This document shows positions 12,780-24,153 of a stretch of 64,000 nucleotides of DNA, piece after piece. Where the stretch lies: assembly GCA_002749535.1 (NCBI GenBank), contig MZZL01000138.1, positions 124,001 to 188,000 on the forward strand. Direction: 5' to 3'. Under the pieces are notes generated by a model, which did not search any database, was not told the DNA's origin, and worked only from the letters and a program-made list of their open reading frames with translations. The stretch comes from Apophysomyces variabilis (taxonomy: Eukaryota > Mucoromycota > Mucoromycetes > Mucorales > Mucoraceae). A program made the position numbers and the translations under genes. Every line of letters begins with the position of its first letter. Positions within the stretch are counted from its first letter, which is position 1.

Positions 12780-13740
12780 TATACTTAATACATCTTACGT
12801 AACATTCTATTACACTGTACACATAAAGAAACGAAGAAACGCTTAATTTTGTTTAGGGTTACTTTGTGCTTGACAGGAATTCATCTATTACTCGAGAGTC
12901 AGCTTTCCTGTTTTCATAAATGTCAAAATTTGAAGGTTGAATGTATTTGTATTACAAACATATCTAGACGATGAGGATACAACAGAGGCATGTACTGCTT
13001 TACCTTTCCGTTTTTCAAGATGAATTTGAAATAGATGAAAGTAAACTTTCTGGAGCACCGATATGCTAATATTACATCATGGTTCAATGCCATACATCGG
13101 CTGACAGACCGTCATCTTTTCATTTCTGAAATATGAGCTTGAAATAGTGACTATAGTTCGTTTCTCACCCCCTAATTCTACCTGAAGCCCCTGACCCTCA
13201 ACCCCTCTCCTTCAACAGCTTGTTATGTGCGAGTCAAAAGTTTTAGTCCAGAAATATGACAGTCCGGTCAAGTAAAAAGGAAATCGTTTTTAAGCTATTC
13301 TCACGTGGAACCTACATGCAGATGTCGTGAGACATACAGCTGTACGGCTTTCAAATCATGTTCATACGATAACACGTGATCTTGAACGTTTCCATCCTAT
13401 TCTACATGTTGTGAACTAGCTGCTAAACCAAAAAGGTCACGTACGAAGTGCCACTCATTGTGTTAAACTTCTCACTGTTGGATATTGCTAATGAAAATGG
13501 AAAGTTGAGGGGAGAGATCAAACTTGGTCTAGAATGAGTGAACTGGTCCATGCTTTGCAGGAATACACTTGCACCATCTCTACTGCAAATAATTCCTCTC
13601 ATGGTATCTGTCACTAACATTACCAATCAGCTTTATATATGATTTGGTTGGCTTTATATAAACGAATAGTGTGTATAGAAAATAGTAGGGCTATATATGT
13701 ACGTAGACAGCATCTTTACAGAATAAAGAAAGTTGGTATA
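12780..13740. other. Intergenic between convergent genes
   Basis: Holds the 3' ends of the seven-transmembrane gene (plus) and PEP7 (minus). No gene or RNA recognised. Confidence 0.5.
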
Positions 13741-15920
13741 TCAATACTTTGTCTTTGTCGTAAGCTGGCTCTGCAAGGATTCAATCTCTTTTTGCAGTTC
13801 CATTAAGCTCAATTCGAGCGTCTTGACATCGTCATATTTACGATTTCGTTTTGCTTCGTAAATATATCCTTCAACCAACGCCTGCTGCTCCTTGTATGTT
13901 TGGAGCTTTGCATATAATTCCTGCGTATAGTCCTTCGCTTTTTCTGGCGGTTGAGGCTTCTCAGGCTTCAAAATTCGTGGAAGCATCTGCAAAGGCAACA
14001 TGTTTCGCTGCAAATAAAGGTTAGCAGCAGTGCATATGTTGTTTTGCAATCGTTTCATTCCAGGTGTTCGTGCAGGTAATGACCGAATACTTTTGCTAAG
14101 CGTATCATAGAGCGCAAAATTATCGAGCAATGACTTTCGTATCTGCGCAGCCATTTTATACTTCTCATGTGTATGATGGACTAGTTTCTCTTGCCTAGCA
14201 TCTGCCGTTAGTTAACGGTGGTTGAAAAAAGGCAAAGTTGGCCACTCACTCCAGCATTAAAATCATATCATGGAAGGCAGGCAATAGCTTTTCAATGGTT
14301 TGGCGAGTAAGGAATAGTTGATGATAAAGATGAAATATGGGTAGAGGTTTTGATGCTTCTTCGTTACGAAGCTTACGTCTAGATGACACAGGTTAAATAA
14401 TTTCATGGGTCGTTAACGTTTGAGACTAACCGAAACACGGCCTGCTGGCAATCACGGCATGCACGCGTATCTCCAACAGGTTCGTCATCAAACGTATCTA
14501 ACTAATTATTAAAATATGACTCGAACAATTGCAACCGTATTCGTTTTACCTGAAGACATATCTAAAAACAAGGGTATCATTTTTGAACATCGGGTATTCC
14601 CACAAACGACACGGCCACATAAACGGCAATGATGTTTACGGTTTGTGATAGTAAAAGAATTGCTTGAAATCCGTACAGATAAGTTACTTCATCCCAACTT
14701 GTGGCACAACTTACAGGCAGATAGGGCACTTGTTCACCGCTCGGTCATCTTCCCATTTGGCTACTGTTTGTTCCCCATCTAGATCATTATGACCTGATTA
14801 GAACAGATGTTCATCTGAACAAGGAGGCCCTTACCTCGATATTTTAATTTCATGCTTAGAATGCTGTTGCTGTTTGAAACCATCAGAGGTTTCGACACTG
14901 TGCTGCTACTGTCTTTGGATGATGAGGATAGAGAGGACTCTATGGACATGCTGCTCATCGACGTACGAGGGATGTTAAGGCCGTTGGACCGTGAACTACC
15001 AACATCCACATTGTGATGGATCCGTGCCAACTATGATCATGTTAATGAAGCCCAAGATTGCTTTTCTTTCCCCTATATTTCATTCCCCAGACCTTTTCTA
15101 AGCGTTTTTCAAGTCGATTGCTTTCAAGATAAACACGATCAATTGTTTTGGCACGTCGGTTCGAGAAAATCAAGGACAAATTTCTCGTTACCCCGTGATG
15201 GTTCATGTATCCTTCCCGTGACATGTAACACTTCATACAAACTTTGCACCATACACCGTTCTCTGGATCATGCTGGGCTTGACGATTCAACTTAATTTCA
15301 TACTGTGTATGAGCCTCACAAAACAAGCGGCCACACCTAACCAATATCTTGAATATCAGCGACTAAGGCAAATGCTTTAATTATTCTAGTGGACGATAGC
15401 TTACTGCCTGCAATGCTGTTTCTTTACAAGCGTTTTCCCGCACCCAGGCAGACTGCAAGAATCACTCGCTGATTCCCGACACCAGTGTTGCTTTGTGACA
15501 AAATCGGATTGCCGCTCAACATCGGATGCGAAAAAGACCGGAATATTAGTTCCAAGGTTGAGGTTATTAAAGCTGCTCATAAATGCCGGATCCATGAGTT
15601 GCTTCAAGGATCGCTCGACAGCATTGTTTCCGCCTTGTGATGGCTTGTTTCCCGAAGCCAGAGTAGTTTGCATTCTTTTTCCAGCGTTACGAAACCATGA
15701 GATAAAGGCACCTTTGGTATCCTCCTCGCTGTGAGCAGTGTCTAAATGCTTGTTGCAGGAGAAAGGTCATCAATTGCGAAGAACTTGCTGTTTTGAGCGT
15801 ACTTACTCGATTAAGGTTTTGTAGTGACATACAGGGACTATCACATATGGGACATACTATGCCATTGTCAGGGACATAGTCTTGGTAATTGATAGGAGGT
15901 AGCTGTCGAACAGTTGTCAT
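13741..15920 (-). CDS. PEP7: Rabenosyn-5/Pep7 (Vac1)-like FYVE protein
   Basis: Nine exons (15920-15807, 15748-15405, 15336-15093, 15030-14835, 14778-14715, 14662-14550, 14497-14431, 14378-14250, 14194-13741) encode 574 residues. Order: an N-terminal C2H2-like finger (CPICDSPCMSLQNLNRHLDTAH), a linker, a first FYVE-type finger (WCRESASDSCSLPGCGKTL, then KKQHCRQCGRLFC), a Ser-rich linker, a second FYVE-type finger (CPICLNSFTITNRKHHCRLC), then a coiled-coil C-terminus resembling the Rab-binding region of rabenosyn. The finger-FYVE-FYVE layout is that of yeast Vac1/Pep7, which links PI3P and Rab5-family GTPases to the Vps45/Pep12 SNARE machinery on endosomes. Neighbouring seven-transmembrane genes on both sides are on the opposite strand. 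Confidence 0.88.
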
Positions 15921-16544
15921 TCTTTGACCATCAAAAGATGGTCTCTGACCGATTCACCCTCAGTAAGTACTTGCCCTTCAAATGCCAGTCACCTGATACT
16001 CGGTGCGTCAACCAATTTGATACAATGTATGGCTAAAATGTTAATGTTATTTTGTCTATTTTACATATATTGAAACATGTTTCATTAACTCTTTCTCGTC
16101 CTTGATCATCTTCTTTTTGGTTCCGTATTACTCGAAGCATGTACCTTGTATTGTGGATAACAGCGAGAAGTTGAATCAATGCACAGCTGCGGCGAGATTG
16201 ATGCGGAATTTCTATCTCCGCCTCTCATTATCATGCAGTGATCATCAGGGAGTGGCAAGAATCACTGCAAACAGGCTTAGGTCACATAATGTTTGCCTTG
16301 ACTGGGTTTGCATGCCATACAACCAGAAAAAGAGATATCTATCAGAATTTCATGCGATTGGTGCTTTAAGTGGAAAGCTTCCTCCTTTCATAGATAATCT
16401 CGCAGCATTGCACTTGTTCCGTTACTTTTTCTTAAACTGGGAACTAACTAACACACGTGTCAATGGCAGGCTAGACAACGAAAAAATAAAAAGGTTATGT
16501 TTTTATTGTATTTCTTTTCTTGTTTTGTCCTACATACTATTTTC
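15921..16544. other. Divergent promoter region
   Basis: Lies between the PEP7 start (minus) and member 2 of the seven-transmembrane family (plus). An open frame from 16102 has no recognisable domain and overlaps the paralogue start in another frame. Confidence 0.5.
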
Positions 16545-18197
16545 ATGGTTACTAATATTACAGAGTCTACCTTTTGGAGAATATGCGATAATGAGCACCA
16601 TTGCCATTGTGACTGGCGCCTGACTATCACTCACTGTCAGGAACAACAAGCAATGAAAATTATGTACATCGGCCAGGCGTCTCTATCGGGCGTCGTTGCG
16701 GTCATTGGTGAGGAAACAACATAATTATCTTACCCTTATCCACGCATCATTTTCTGACAACAGGCACAAATATTTCCCCTTCCTTCTAGCTATGCTACTA
16801 CTTTACTGGCGATTATTTTACAGACATCAGACCCTATTTGATTACCGAACAGGTTTCATACGACCAAAGCCTGTGGAATCCATGTTTTTATTTGGCATCA
16901 TCTTTCACCTACGTACGAAAACGTTAACTAGGAAAGAAGAAGGGAAATTTATGGTTACCTTCCCTTTTCCGTTTATTTACAGTTCGCATGGCACAATCCA
17001 TTATATATGTAACAGATGTCGTTGCTGATCCGATATTCAGATCCTGTAAGTGTGATTTGAAACGAAAGAAAGCAAGTGTAGTCGTACAACTGACTGATTA
17101 CCTGTCTCCATAGTCATCTTCGAATTCCCATGGCAATTTGGCTTTTGCGCGCTGGCGTGCTATTTATTTGGAATAGCTCACACACTATCAGATGTATGGC
17201 CAATCTTTTATTTCCTTTTAAGGATTGAGAAAGCTGGATTTAACTCCTTTACAGAGTAGTGTTGCCTTATACACCGTATGGGTCCGATCACCTTATATCA
17301 TTGATACGATCTGCGTGCTAGCGATTACGTTGCCTTTTATTTCCAACAACATTTGTTCCATCCTGGCCGGCGTATATGCAAAACGAGGGGATAACGTTCG
17401 AGCGGAGATCTACACTAGTGCCCTTTATTACCTCTGGACATTTTACTCTCTGTTTTTTGGAGCATTGATTGTGTACGCCGGTATCCGTCTGATACGGTTA
17501 TTAAAGTTCCATTTGAAATTGCAGTCAGAGCGGTGCATTGATGTCGCAAAAACCAAAACTGGCATCCTCAAGGTGAAGATCATCGTCCTAGGACAAACAG
17601 CTTCTGCACTGATATCCGCTGCCTTTCTCCTCACCTATGCTCTCATGCGAGATGTTATCATTGAAGACATCGATCGAAGCCTCATTCTTTCTATTGTATG
17701 GATGTATATTGATGCCATGACAACATTGGTCATTGAGCTTGCTGTTATCTTGAAGTAAGCTTCTTTTCTGTGTTAGTTTGGCTGTCGTTGACACGGCTTT
17801 TATTGATTTCTTTTTTCTCAGTCCTCATATTTTAAAAAAGCTTGCTAGTCTGTCATTCGGATTTAGCTTTTCTACAATTCAGGCAAACCATTTTGACACT
17901 GTTGTTCTTAGCCAAAAAGGAGATGACTTTGTGTCACTTGAACTTTCCGCTATATCCCAGAACTACGGAGCGGAGAGTAGCAGCAGCAAACGAGACGACA
18001 AGTTCTCGAATCGGCTAAAGAAAGACCAGCTGCAATACAACACCAGTCGTGCTTTCCTTGCGCGAAAACCACTATCTTATTTTGTACATCATTCAGCTAA
18101 TGAAACGGATAGAGTGAACACAAGAGCATCTGCTGTCTACAATTGCTCAACAGCATCCGATATTCATTTGATCGATTCTGTTCAAACGCACCCTTAA
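16545..18197 (+). CDS. Seven-transmembrane protein, family member 2
   Basis: Exons 16545-16707, 16790-16912, 16983-17045, 17114-17193, 17255-17754 and 17822-18197 encode 434 residues. The chain starts MVTNITESTFWRIC and keeps the cysteine cluster CDNEHHCHCDWRL. Seven hydrophobic segments occur in the same order as in member 1, with FGFCALACYLFG and IDTICVLAITLPFIS as clear landmarks; a Ser-rich hydrophilic tail follows. From 16611-16871 and 16978-17447 the DNA, introns included, is almost identical to member 3 at 24154, while between and after these tracts it is clearly diverged. Residues after the fifth membrane segment (LQSERCIDVAKTKTG) differ from both other members. Function unknown; a membrane receptor-like role is inferred from topology only. 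Confidence 0.75.
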
Positions 18198-20460
18198 AGT
18201 ATATCATACTGACGTATCTATACAATAAAAAAATGACGGGAAAAAGCATCTTCTGCGATACTAATGGAGAGGTAGAATCTAAAGTTTGTTGATCGACGTT
18301 AAAATATCTCCATCGGGACCTGAACAATGGAAAAGAGTTTTAGACCAGGTTACCAATTTGCGAGGCGGATATACCACGTACGATTCGTGACGCAGGGGTG
18401 TGTATATCACAAGGGTATTCTTGTGAGAGCTTATAGAGCTTTTTGGCTGTATTTCTTAGTTACAACACCCTTGACGTGTTTAATTCAAGACAAATCATAG
18501 CAACGGCCGAATGTGGAACTGGTTTAGAAGGCTATCGAAGCGTTCGATTCTGAAGGTATCTGATCTGAGATATACTTTGGGCAGCAATACTATAATGTCA
18601 CCAATATCCGAACGGATATAACTGGCTACGCTTTGTTTTGTCCTGAACTTAAAGGGTCGTAGTTGGGTATTTTCCTGCAAAATCTTTTGTTTTAGCCAGT
18701 TTTTCATGGAAAATGGCAGCTATTTGCATGGTGCATGGTCGTATGAACTTTCCAGACCACTAAAACTGTCAAAAATAATCGCTAAATATGCCTCTGACGT
18801 TGCGGATAGATAGGCTCGTAATTGTTAAAGTGGGGCATATGGACATGTATGCAAACATTCTTCAGAATAGCCGTTATTGCATCTATGCACTTCTCTTGGT
18901 TTGGCTTTAAGCATAAATAGTGGTGTTTGCCCATTTGCGCTGATATCGTACGTGAACTTTGTTGATTTGGTTACAGAGTCGTTGGTATCATTAAGCGGAA
19001 ACTATTATCTGCTATCTCAGGCCAAAGCCAGAATAAAATCTCTTAACAGTAAAGCTTAGAGTAAGCATTCGACGTAGGACCTTACTTGCTTTTCCTAGGT
19101 CTTAATTATCTTGTTTTGACAGAGCTGTTGACAAACTGAAGCCGCAATATGTATGCCGTCTGAACCAAACGGGGCTCTGTCATTGTTTGCTTTAAGAATA
19201 CAATAATGGAGTTAGATGCCTCATAGAATCTCCCTTAGAACAGTTGGCAGCGATGCCTTTTGTTTTGTTTTTGCCTTCTATCAGCTGCATTGATGCATAA
19301 AAGAGGACTGTGGTGAAAGACCGTGGCATCACAGGCTTCTGTTGGCCCAGTCGAGTAGGGATGAACATCGACACAAGGTGTATTTATATCCTTTCTAGCG
19401 TGAACTTGATCTTTCTTAGGACGCAAAGTTTATTGAGAGTAGCCCGAAAAACCATTCATAGGATAGTCTCTGTAAAACAATCTTTATCCATTAGGTAAAA
19501 AGCACATCCTGTCTCGTTGCGGTAATCTTTGTTAAACACAGCAGAGGCAATCAGTCATATTGTCTCCGTTTTATGATGCTCATGATTGCCCTGATTGTTG
19601 ATACATTGCATCTATAGCAACTAATACCTATTCTGTATCTACATGCGTTCAGCAAAACTCTTTAATTAGAGTCGTAAGGCCAATCATGTTCACAATATAG
19701 CATATTCGTTCAAAACAGACGAACTAGGCAGCATATGCGTTTGGGACAGACAAACTGGATAACATTATCGAGGATATTATCCTTGTTGCATGGATCTGTA
19801 AAGCGCTGACGCCCGGTGACACAACTATAAATATGTTAAGGAGACGTAGGACAATGTTTCGGCAGAAACAGAAAACATCATTCCTTAAACTTGAGCTACA
19901 AGATCAAGAAATTTGAAAGAAGCAGCAATACAACAGTGATTTAACACCGTGTCAAATGACAGCCAGCATCAAAGTCGGGTTGATTACCGTTTCATTTTTA
20001 TGTTTGTGAGCGACAACCGAAATGTTTTTAGTTAATGTTCAAATTTTTTGATATCCGAGATTTGCGCTGCAAGAAGTATTACAACCAATCAACGGCTGCT
20101 CTTGGCCAATCCATACGTTAAGCTTCACACGAAAATTCCGCGACGATGAAGAAATTTTCACATCGAAGGCTTGAAAAGGTAGTTATGGTGGCAACAAGAG
20201 CAAGTAAAGGATGATGTCAGGACAGAAACAATATCACATAGTATCGATAGTAGTAACTGAAATGGCTTGGGATCTTTTAGATCAAGACAACTCAGTGTGA
20301 ACACCGGCTGCCAATTTTCTTTCCTTTTTGCTAACGTTTGGTTTGAGACCAAAGAGATATGACATACTGTGACGAATTAAAAGGTGGAGAAGGGAACGAT
20401 GTACTGCTAGGAGAGGTTCTACGGAGGTTTTTCGGGACTTTCAAGTGAACATCAATTACA
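18198..20460. other. Intergenic, no supported gene
   Basis: About 2.3 kb between member 2 and Fanzor copy B. Only short open frames without domain features. Confidence 0.5.
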
Positions 20461-20479
20461 GCTTTTTGCATGTTAATTT

Positions 20480-23390
20480 GCGCCACTTATAAAACGTGTT
20501 TACGCTGGTGGGAAATAAATTTGGCGCTGACATAGTGCTGTAGCAGAGTGCTCAAAGGTTCAAAACAAACGAGCCACGCTTTTACTGCACATAGTCCAAA
20601 TCTTGCAAAGATCTAATATAAGGATAATAATGATGTAGCATTTTACAACAATATGGCTTCAAAAAATGAATAATGAGAAATGAAATAGAATGAGAACAAC
20701 CGATGGATTCACCCATGTTACTGTATTTTCGCGATCTTCACTGGCTGAGGAAAAGTTTCCTATCAGTTAAGGACCATGCATAAGCTGGTGGATGATGACT
20801 TACTATGGTAATATGAATAGATAACGAGTGAAAAAGACATAAGCTTTCGATTATTTGATCGACTGATCAAAAACAATGGTCAGTCCATGCGTGTAACGCT
20901 TTTCAGTTCAGACATATAATGATTCCATCGATAGGTGGCATTGGACATGGCTGTGTTTTTCATACTGCTTTTTTAGCCCCTCTTAGATTCTTTGGGGGAG
21001 CTTATTTCATGACATCCATCGACAACAATCTCCCTATTTGCGCGACTACCCAGACATTAATGTGGCATACCATGACGCGTCCCTTCATTGATAAGACGAC
21101 GTGTTATCCTCATCCATCCTTATCTTTGGTTTCATCTCGGACTGCACTTAGAACGAGAGCAACAACTCACGACCCATTCGGGAACATCTCGATCAAGCCA
21201 TGTTGCGGTATTACCAGAATGACGAACTTGGCAATCAACAACTTTTGGACTTGGTATAAGAATGTTGTCGAGAAAGTGATGCGATTGTAGTACAACCACA
21301 AGCATCATTAACAACAGCAGTTATTTCTCGTCACGCTGACCTATTCGTGCAGTACGCATACAATATCGCTATCCATCTTGAAGCGTATAACGACAAAGAA
21401 ATACGTACTGTCAGCAGCGTCTAAACAGAACCTTCACGTTCTTGGTGCTTTCAAGTTATTAGAGAGCTTGCAGAATTTCCAACAATGGCACGACGTTGGT
21501 GGCCAACTCTAGCTATTTATTACATGATACAATAATGAGCGATGAACCATTGGATCAAAATCGTATTAGTTGTTTGTGTGACGAAACTTTACGAATTTTA
21601 GACGAAATGATCAAGCAAATCAAATAACAGATATTGCAATCAGCAATATACTTAAGCGACCCACAAGCCAATCAACACTTGTATGGTCAGGGCATTTCGG
21701 TCCAATTTACATCATCTTGTTAAACAACAACGACTTGTTAACCTTGTTCCTAAGCCGTCGTTCACCAAAAATTACATACTCCTTACTAGCAACGATATGA
21801 ATACTTTACTTCGTGTTGTGGGACTCGGAAATCACGCACATGGCAACGATACATCGATTATTTTACTTGATATTACCAAGATTAAACAACAGCCTGGGTA
21901 AGAAGTTTGTTGAAATGAAAGGATAATCGATAAGCTCAGGCGTATTAACGGACTTTTACCACCTTTCATTTTTATTACCATGATCTTATCAAAGTATATC
22001 GCCACTGATGGATTTGCAGTGTCCGTCCCATTCTACAAGCCTATTGTACAGCGAGACCGACTATCATACCTAACACACCAAGATTTCCAAGAATGGGAAA
22101 TGGAATATATGGATGTTTGGGGAGCTGATCCTGATGTGACCTATATATATGTGTTTGCAGCAATGGAAACAATGACGTGTATCGCAATGAAGCTTATCTA
22201 GAACGTAAGTGATAGATATATTTCCTTGGTACATTTATGCGACACTGACATTGTTGCTACAATAGCTTCTTTACATTTGCCAAACTAAACTTTTTTTATC
22301 GCGTTTGACAGTGGAAGATGACCAGGATATTCCATACGAAGATATAGTAGAACTTCCTGAACCTGAAGTAGCCGAAGGTAATTATAATATTAAACGCCAT
22401 TCATCCTCTAGCACGATTCTGAATGTTTTATTTGAGCATCTGTAGGCGAAAATGATGATACGGAATATGAACACACCAGATTCGATATCTTTCGGCAGCA
22501 GAACATGACACTAGAACTGGCTTTAAAAAAGCTACATAACGGATCAGCACAATCAAAACACCTCTGGTATGAAGACTAGAGTCATAGATAGATACCAACA
22601 GAACTGCTGACATGGATCGTATTATTCGGTTCATTGTATCAGCTTTGAATGCATTAGCAGAAGTTACTGCTTTTATGCACAACGAGATATACAAGGATTA
22701 GATTACCAAGCGCGTCAAAGACTGAGCGAAGAAATGGTTAAGATTTTCATCAACGGAGGAACCAAATAGCGAGACCTCTTGGGAACGCAAATCGTCTATT
22801 CAGGACACGTCAACAAGAACAACGTGTGGACAATGAAACGCTTCGTCCTGATGGGACACGAAAATGGAGAAGAAGAAAAAGAATACAGCGCCAAGAAGCA
22901 GGTGAACCAACACCTCCTTCTCATCCGCCTAAAGAAGGGTAAGTCACTCTCTTATTATCGATGACAGCAAGTGAAATATGAATGCGATCCAACACTTTTT
23001 GTTCGTGATGAACAACAGCAAGTGGCGAAAATCATTTACGGAAGATGATACGGCAAAAGTTCCTGTAGTGGTGTATGGTGCTTCGAAGATTTGGACGGAA
23101 CGTTTACAAGGGCAAACCATGTGGACTGGCAGACAGATGTAGGAAGCTCCTCAAACGCGCTGATACTTCTGGGCGGTTAATTATGATTGAAATGGATGAA
23201 TACACTACATCTCAAGTTTGCTCCTGGTGCGGAACGAAATCCTTGACGAAACTAGATATTGGTGGACATCGATGCTTGCATTCAGTATCAGTTTGTAGTA
23301 ACTTTCATACTGTTCGGCAACGGGATGTTAATGCGTCAAGGAATATCCGTGTCATCTTTATGGCCATGATTCAACAGGGAGACTGACCAG
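20480..23390 (+). mobile_element. Decayed Fanzor-type (eukaryotic OrfB/TnpB-like) element, copy B
   Basis: Coding pieces in order are 20919-21290, 21683-21901, 21980-22201, about 22312-22578 and 23075-23386, in several frames. The piece from 21980 has TDGFAVSVPF then WGADPDVT, resembling the strand and RuvC-I aspartate of fungal Fanzor proteins. The last piece has EMDEYTTSQVCSWCGTKSL, a second cysteine pair, and RDVNASRNI, which is the TnpB/Fanzor zinc ribbon followed by the RuvC-III aspartate. Fanzors are RNA-guided nucleases carried by transposons. Frame breaks and internal stops suggest this copy is inactive, although unrecognised introns could rescue part of it. The left end (about 20480-20525) carries GCGCCA and TGGCGC as an inverted pair. 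Right boundary uncertain. Confidence 0.62.
23075..23386 (+). pseudogene. Fanzor C-terminal domain: zinc ribbon and RuvC-III
   Basis: A 103-codon open stretch without an obvious ATG context of its own. It reads as the C-terminus of the element above. Visible parts: a basic segment (RCRKLLKRAD), the strand RLIMIEMDEY, TSQVC-x2-C, then C and C again before RQRDVNASRNI. The upstream bases 23053-23085 give PVVVYGAS in another frame, so a frameshift seems to split the RuvC-II region from this piece. Key residues of the zinc ribbon and the last catalytic aspartate are kept. Confidence 0.6.
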
Positions 23391-23399
23391 CCATCTTTA

Positions 23400-24153
23400 C
23401 TCTGCCACGTACGACCACAACTGCTCCACGTAATAGAAACATGTGATGTTTACTGTGTGTAAGTTATAAAGGAAAAAATATCTTTGTTTAATCAGGATAC
23501 TAACAAAAAGTGACCTTTATATATATTCTCATCCATTTTCCTTGATTCGCTAACATATTGTCTTTGAACCCCCCCCCCCCGCACATGTCTGAATTTGGGA
23601 TGGATGCGCTCACCAATTTGGCTTTTACACTCCGTCGGGAAACCCTCTGTCACAGGTTTTTGCGTCGACTTTTCCAAATATACGCAAATAGGCATGGAAA
23701 AACCAATAATTTCAGCAAAGGCAACCGACTTTGAAACCAACTGATTAGATCAATCAAATAGGAAGCAAGAATGAATGAATAGGCGCTTGCTCTCTTATTT
23801 CATATGACATATTTATCATAGCAGAAAAGGAATATGTTACATGGCGAAAGTTAGTTCTTATATTCCCTTTTGCTACAAGTGTATACAGGTTATGGTTATT
23901 TACGATCTAAGATCGGAGTTTCTTTGGAGTTACAGTAACCACCCAAACGGTCGGTTACACCACCCATCGACCGTAATAAGACGCGGATTGCCCCTCTTCC
24001 TCTCCTCCTTCCCCCACACACCCATTCACCGACTCCCTTTCCTTCCTCGGTGCTTAGCGACGACGTGACACAAGGTCTAACAAAATTTGTAGACCTCAGA
24101 AAAAAAACCTTATATCGAACCTTTTCCCATTTGCTCTTCTCTTTTATGATTTC
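23400..24153. other. Intergenic before member 3
   Basis: Contains a run of 12 C at 23569-23580. No gene recognised. Confidence 0.5.
23569..23580. repeat. Poly-C run of 12
   Basis: Twelve consecutive C bases, notable in AT-rich intergenic DNA. Confidence 0.9.

Noticed and set aside
16102..16623. 173-codon frame before seven-transmembrane member 2
   Set aside because: No recognisable domain, low-complexity hydrophobic end, and it overlaps the paralogue's first exon in a different frame.
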